The position numbers and the translations under genes are program-made. 8,099 nt of DNA from Cycloclasticus sp. (lineage in GTDB: Bacteria; Pseudomonadota; Gammaproteobacteria; Methylococcales; Cycloclasticaceae), in assembly GCA_018066825.1 (NCBI GenBank), contig JAGPVU010000066.1, positions 1-8,099 on the forward strand, in the 5' to 3' direction. Positions 5,918 to 8,099 of the stretch are shown one piece after another. The notes beneath the pieces were generated by a model, which saw only the letters and a program-made list of their open reading frames with translations, made no database searches and was not told where the DNA came from. Each line of letters begins with the position of its first letter. The first letter of the stretch is position 1.

Positions 5918-6811
5918 ATGAATCAAGCACTGGTCGAACCAGAGCAAATCCCTGCTTGGATCCCGGGAACAATTACCCTTGATAGTAAAAAACAAGGCTG
6001 GGATGGTATGACCTTGCGTGGTTACCATTACCCCGACCTTAGCGTTGATATACCCGCCATGCGTGATTATATGTTCGTCGTGTATAAGCATGGCGTGTCA
6101 AAAATGAGTCGACGACATAACGGGCCATGGCAAGATTATAAAGTTGAACCCGGTGTTATTTCCATCCTGACACGTGCGGAACAATCGCAATGGAAATGGG
6201 ATAAACCTATTGATGTGTCGCACCTTTATCTATCACACTCATCGCTGGCTAAGGTGGCAGAAGACGTATTTGAGCGTGACATTGTAGATATACACTTACA
6301 CGATCGCGTTAGGGTAGAAGATAAGGTATTGCCCTCCCTGGTCAGCCGGCTTGAAGATGAATTATCGTCACAAGCGATTGGTGGAGACCTGTATATTGAG
6401 GCGATAAAAAACCAACTTTGTGTGCATGTGCTAAGGCATTATTCAGACGTACAGTTTAAAGCCTTGTCAGCGGGTGGTTTTTCGTTGCCGCAAAAGCGTT
6501 TGCTTAATGATTTTATTGAAGAGTCGATTAGCTTAAATATCTCTATGGCTGAGTTGGCTAATTTGGTTCAGCTTAGCGTGTTTCATTTTACCCGCAAATT
6601 CAGCGCTGAATTTGGCTGTTCACCGCATAGTTTTATTATCAAAAAAAGGCTCGATTTAGCCCTAAAACTGCTATCAAATAGTCCCTTACCCATAAAAACG
6701 ATTGCCGCCCAATGCGGTTTTTCCGATCAAAGCCATCTGACTCGTTTATTGCGACGGTTCATAGGGACAACGCCCGGAGCCTTTAGACAACAACAAAAAA
6801 CCCGCCTCTAA
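5918..6811 (+). CDS. AraC-family transcriptional regulator
   Basis: A 297-residue protein of usual AraC/XylS length. The N-terminal two-thirds (about 1-180) is a cupin-like sensing and dimerisation domain; the stretch around residues 64-94, with its GPW, EPGVISIL and QWKW elements, resembles other AraC ligand-binding domains. The C-terminal DNA-binding domain (about 190-292) has a first helix-turn-helix near 206-230 (SMAELANLVQLSVFHFTRKF) and a second near 258-282. It ends in the family signature: IAAQCGFSDQSHLTRLLRRF followed by IGTTPGAFR (282-290). It is most likely an activator, and lies between the thioesterase and the hydrolase-monooxygenase pair. ChnR, the activator of cyclohexanone catabolism in Acinetobacter, belongs to the same family and controls a comparable monooxygenase gene. 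The target and inducer here are inferred only from position. Confidence 0.93.
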   Translation: MNQALVEPEQIPAWIPGTITLDSKKQGWDGMTLRGYHYPDLSVDIPAMRDYMFVVYKHGVSKMSRRHNGPWQDYKVEPGVISILTRAEQSQWKWDKPIDVSHLYLSHSSLAKVAEDVFERDIVDIHLHDRVRVEDKVLPSLVSRLEDELSSQAIGGDLYIEAIKNQLCVHVLRHYSDVQFKALSAGGFSLPQKRLLNDFIEESISLNISMAELANLVQLSVFHFTRKFSAEFGCSPHSFIIKKRLDLALKLLSNSPLPIKTIAAQCGFSDQSHLTRLLRRFIGTTPGAFRQQQKTRL

Positions 6812-6832
6812 ACTTAAATATGCGTGACGATA

Positions 6833-6861
6833 TTGAAGCAAACCGGCAGCAAGATTATTCT
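6833..6861 (+). promoter_or_regulatory. Weak sigma-70-like promoter candidate upstream of the hydrolase gene
   Basis: TTGAAG (6833-6838) and TATTCT (6856-6861) each match consensus at four of six bases with a 17-bp spacer. Start would be near 6868, giving a leader of about 106 nt that contains both symmetric elements at 6896-6927. Other -10-like hexamers occur in this AT-rich stretch, so this is one of several possibilities. Confidence 0.2.
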
Positions 6862-6895
6862 ATAAATTATTATTATTCTTCTATATTTTACGACG

Positions 6896-6927
6896 TAGCC
6901 TGTTATAGGCTAACCGTAACGTAACGG
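6896..6927. promoter_or_regulatory. Two adjacent symmetric elements, candidate activator site for the hydrolase-monooxygenase unit
   Basis: TAGCCTGTTATAGGCTA (6896-6912) has perfect 6-bp arms around GTTAT. CCGTAACGTAACGG (6914-6927) follows two bases after the first arm pair; it is a near-palindrome with one mismatched pair and a CGTAA direct repeat. They are more G/C-rich than the surrounding DNA. A -10-like TATAGA (6940-6945) would start transcription near 6952, placing the elements at about -56 to -25, where AraC-type activators overlapping a poor -35 normally bind. Binding by the neighbouring AraC-family protein is inferred. Confidence 0.4.
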
Positions 6928-6973
6928 CTTGTATTAACGTATAGAAAAACAAAACAAACTGAGGAGAGCTTAA

Positions 6974-7870
6974 ATGGCATCGCAAGAATCTGATTACTTA
7001 AGAGCGTTATATCAAAATTGGACCGATCGTATGACCGCCAACCCTGAGATGGACCTTGACGGTTTACGTGCTTTATTCGATGAGTGGGGCAAACCAACCA
7101 TGGAACCCGAAGCGGTTAGCTATAAAAGCGATTGTATAGCTGGCGTTGATGCTGTTTGGGCTTTACCGCTTGACGCCGACCGTTCAAAAGTACTTATTTA
7201 TACCCATGGTGGTGGCTTCGCTGTTGGCTCCTCTGCCAGTCATCGTAAGTTAGCAGGGCATATGGCAAAAGCCCTCGGTGTTACTGCACTTGTTTTAGAT
7301 TACCGTTTAGCGCCTGAAAACCCGTTCCCCGCACAAATTGATGATGTGGTCGCCGTATATAAAGCATTACTGGCAACTAACTTTAAAGCTGAAAATATCA
7401 CGACTATTGGTGACTCAGCCGGTGGTAATTTAGCAGTAGCTGCCGTATTAAAGTTTCAACAATTAGGTTTGCCCCTACCCGCAAGCGTGATTGCTTTCTC
7501 ACCCTTTATCGATATGCAAGTCAACGGTGCTACGCTAGAGACTAATGAGGCCAGCGATGCCTTAGTTAAACAGCCCTTACTTGAAGCAATGGCAGGTATG
7601 TTTTTAGCGGACCACGCCCCGACTGATCCACTGGCTAATCCACTGTACGCAGATTTCTCTGGTTATCCTGCACTGTATATTAATGCAGGCAGTGTAGAAA
7701 CCTTATTGGATGACGCTCAGCGTTTACATGCATTAGCAATAGAAGCTGGGGTTAACTCTACGTTATCGATTGTCGATGGTATGCAGCACGTTTTCCCCTT
7801 TTTAGCAGGCCGAGCGCCAGAAGCAGACACGGAAATTCAAAAAATAGCCGCTTGGTATAAAGCGTTATAG
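6974..7870 (+). CDS. HSL-type alpha/beta hydrolase (esterase or lactonase)
   Basis: A 298-residue alpha/beta hydrolase of the hormone-sensitive-lipase (GDXG, family IV) type, normal length and without signal peptide, so cytoplasmic. The oxyanion-hole motif HGGG is at 78-81 (YTHGGGFAVGS), and DYRLAPENPFPAQIDD (109-124) is the family's next signature. The nucleophile is Ser148 in GDSAGG (146-151). The acid is probably Glu242 or Asp246 in GSVETLLDD (239-247), and the base His272 in GMQHVF (269-274). GAGGAG at 6961-6966, seven nt before the ATG, is the strongest ribosome binding site in the window. The family includes the lactonase ChnC and the monoterpene epsilon-lactone hydrolase MlhB. With a Baeyer-Villiger monooxygenase gene 50 nt downstream, hydrolysis of its lactone or ester product is the likely role. 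The exact substrate is unknown. Confidence 0.9.
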   Translation: MASQESDYLRALYQNWTDRMTANPEMDLDGLRALFDEWGKPTMEPEAVSYKSDCIAGVDAVWALPLDADRSKVLIYTHGGGFAVGSSASHRKLAGHMAKALGVTALVLDYRLAPENPFPAQIDDVVAVYKALLATNFKAENITTIGDSAGGNLAVAAVLKFQQLGLPLPASVIAFSPFIDMQVNGATLETNEASDALVKQPLLEAMAGMFLADHAPTDPLANPLYADFSGYPALYINAGSVETLLDDAQRLHALAIEAGVNSTLSIVDGMQHVFPFLAGRAPEADTEIQKIAAWYKAL

Positions 7871-7920
7871 AAAATACAGCGTATCAATTTAAACTTACAA
7901 CTTAGAATTAGAGAGAGACT

Positions 7921-8099
7921 ATGAGTAATCAAGATAATCATTCAGCACAAGTAAAGGCAGACTTCGATGCGGTCATCGTTGGTGCAGGTTTTGGTGGGAT
8001 GTACATGACCCACAAGCTGCGTAATGAGCAAGGACTGCGTGTACAGTGTTATGACAATGGCTCTGATGTTGGTGGCACCTGGTACTGGAATCGCTACCC
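7921..8099 (+). CDS. Baeyer-Villiger (flavin-containing) monooxygenase, N-terminal part
   Basis: Only the first 59 codons are in the window; the gene runs off the right edge, and full members have roughly 500-650 residues. After a short polar tail, residues 14-33 form the first Rossmann strand and FAD dinucleotide motif, DFDAVIVGAGFGGMY (GxGxxG at 21-26). Residues 49-59, DVGGTWYWNRY, are the GG-TWYWNRYP segment typical of cyclohexanone-monooxygenase-type enzymes. These use NADPH and O2 to insert oxygen next to a ketone carbonyl, giving an ester or lactone. A purine-rich AGAGAGAG at 7910-7917 is the ribosome binding site. The 50-nt gap and shared strand imply cotranscription with the HSL-type hydrolase, its probable partner. 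Type I is likely, but the BVMO fingerprint and NADPH domain lie outside the window. Confidence 0.88.
   Translation, partial: MSNQDNHSAQVKADFDAVIVGAGFGGMYMTHKLRNEQGLRVQCYDNGSDVGGTWYWNRY

Noticed and set aside
5889..5919. TTGATT plus TATTAT as a promoter for the AraC-family gene
   Set aside because: The spacing is 19 bp and the -10 overlaps the start codon, so transcription would begin inside the gene.

Overview
The window reads as part of a catabolic gene cluster of a moderately AT-rich, probably marine, gammaproteobacterium. That placement is an inference from base composition, dense same-strand packing and the general look of the proteins; no rRNA, tRNA or taxonomic marker gene is present. 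All ten genes lie on the + strand. No mobile element, CRISPR array or RNA gene was seen.

Region 1 (1-5223) looks like one operon. Two tandem 17-bp palindromic repeats sit directly before a TetR-family regulator gene, which overlaps the next gene by 11 bp. Then follow a LiuC-like crotonase, an acyl-CoA dehydrogenase, a MaoC/PhaJ-type hydratase, a single-chain acetyl-CoA hydrolase/CoA-transferase family enzyme and a second, divergent crotonase. Intergenic gaps are 28, 15, 31 and 3 nt. Together they could activate a carboxylic acid by CoA transfer, desaturate it and hydrate, isomerise or cleave the product. No 3-hydroxyacyl-CoA dehydrogenase or thiolase is encoded here, so the route must continue elsewhere or end unusually.

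Region 2 (5224-5424) is a 201-nt AT-rich spacer holding a perfect 14-bp-arm hairpin just after the operon, a second inverted repeat, and an extended -10 promoter bracketed by 10-bp inverted repeats. It precedes a hot-dog thioesterase gene (5425-5850) and an AraC-family regulator gene (5918-6811).

Region 3 (6812-8099) has a 162-nt regulatory gap with two symmetric elements, then an HSL-type (HGGG/GDSAG) alpha/beta hydrolase and the first 59 codons of a Baeyer-Villiger monooxygenase cut by the window edge. Monooxygenase plus HSL-type lactonase/esterase plus AraC regulator recalls cyclic-ketone (chn) and monoterpene-lactone (mlh) catabolism. The simplest combined reading, an inference, is oxidation of a ketone to a lactone or ester, hydrolysis to an acid, CoA activation, and beta-oxidation-like processing by region 1. 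The substrate cannot be read from the sequence.
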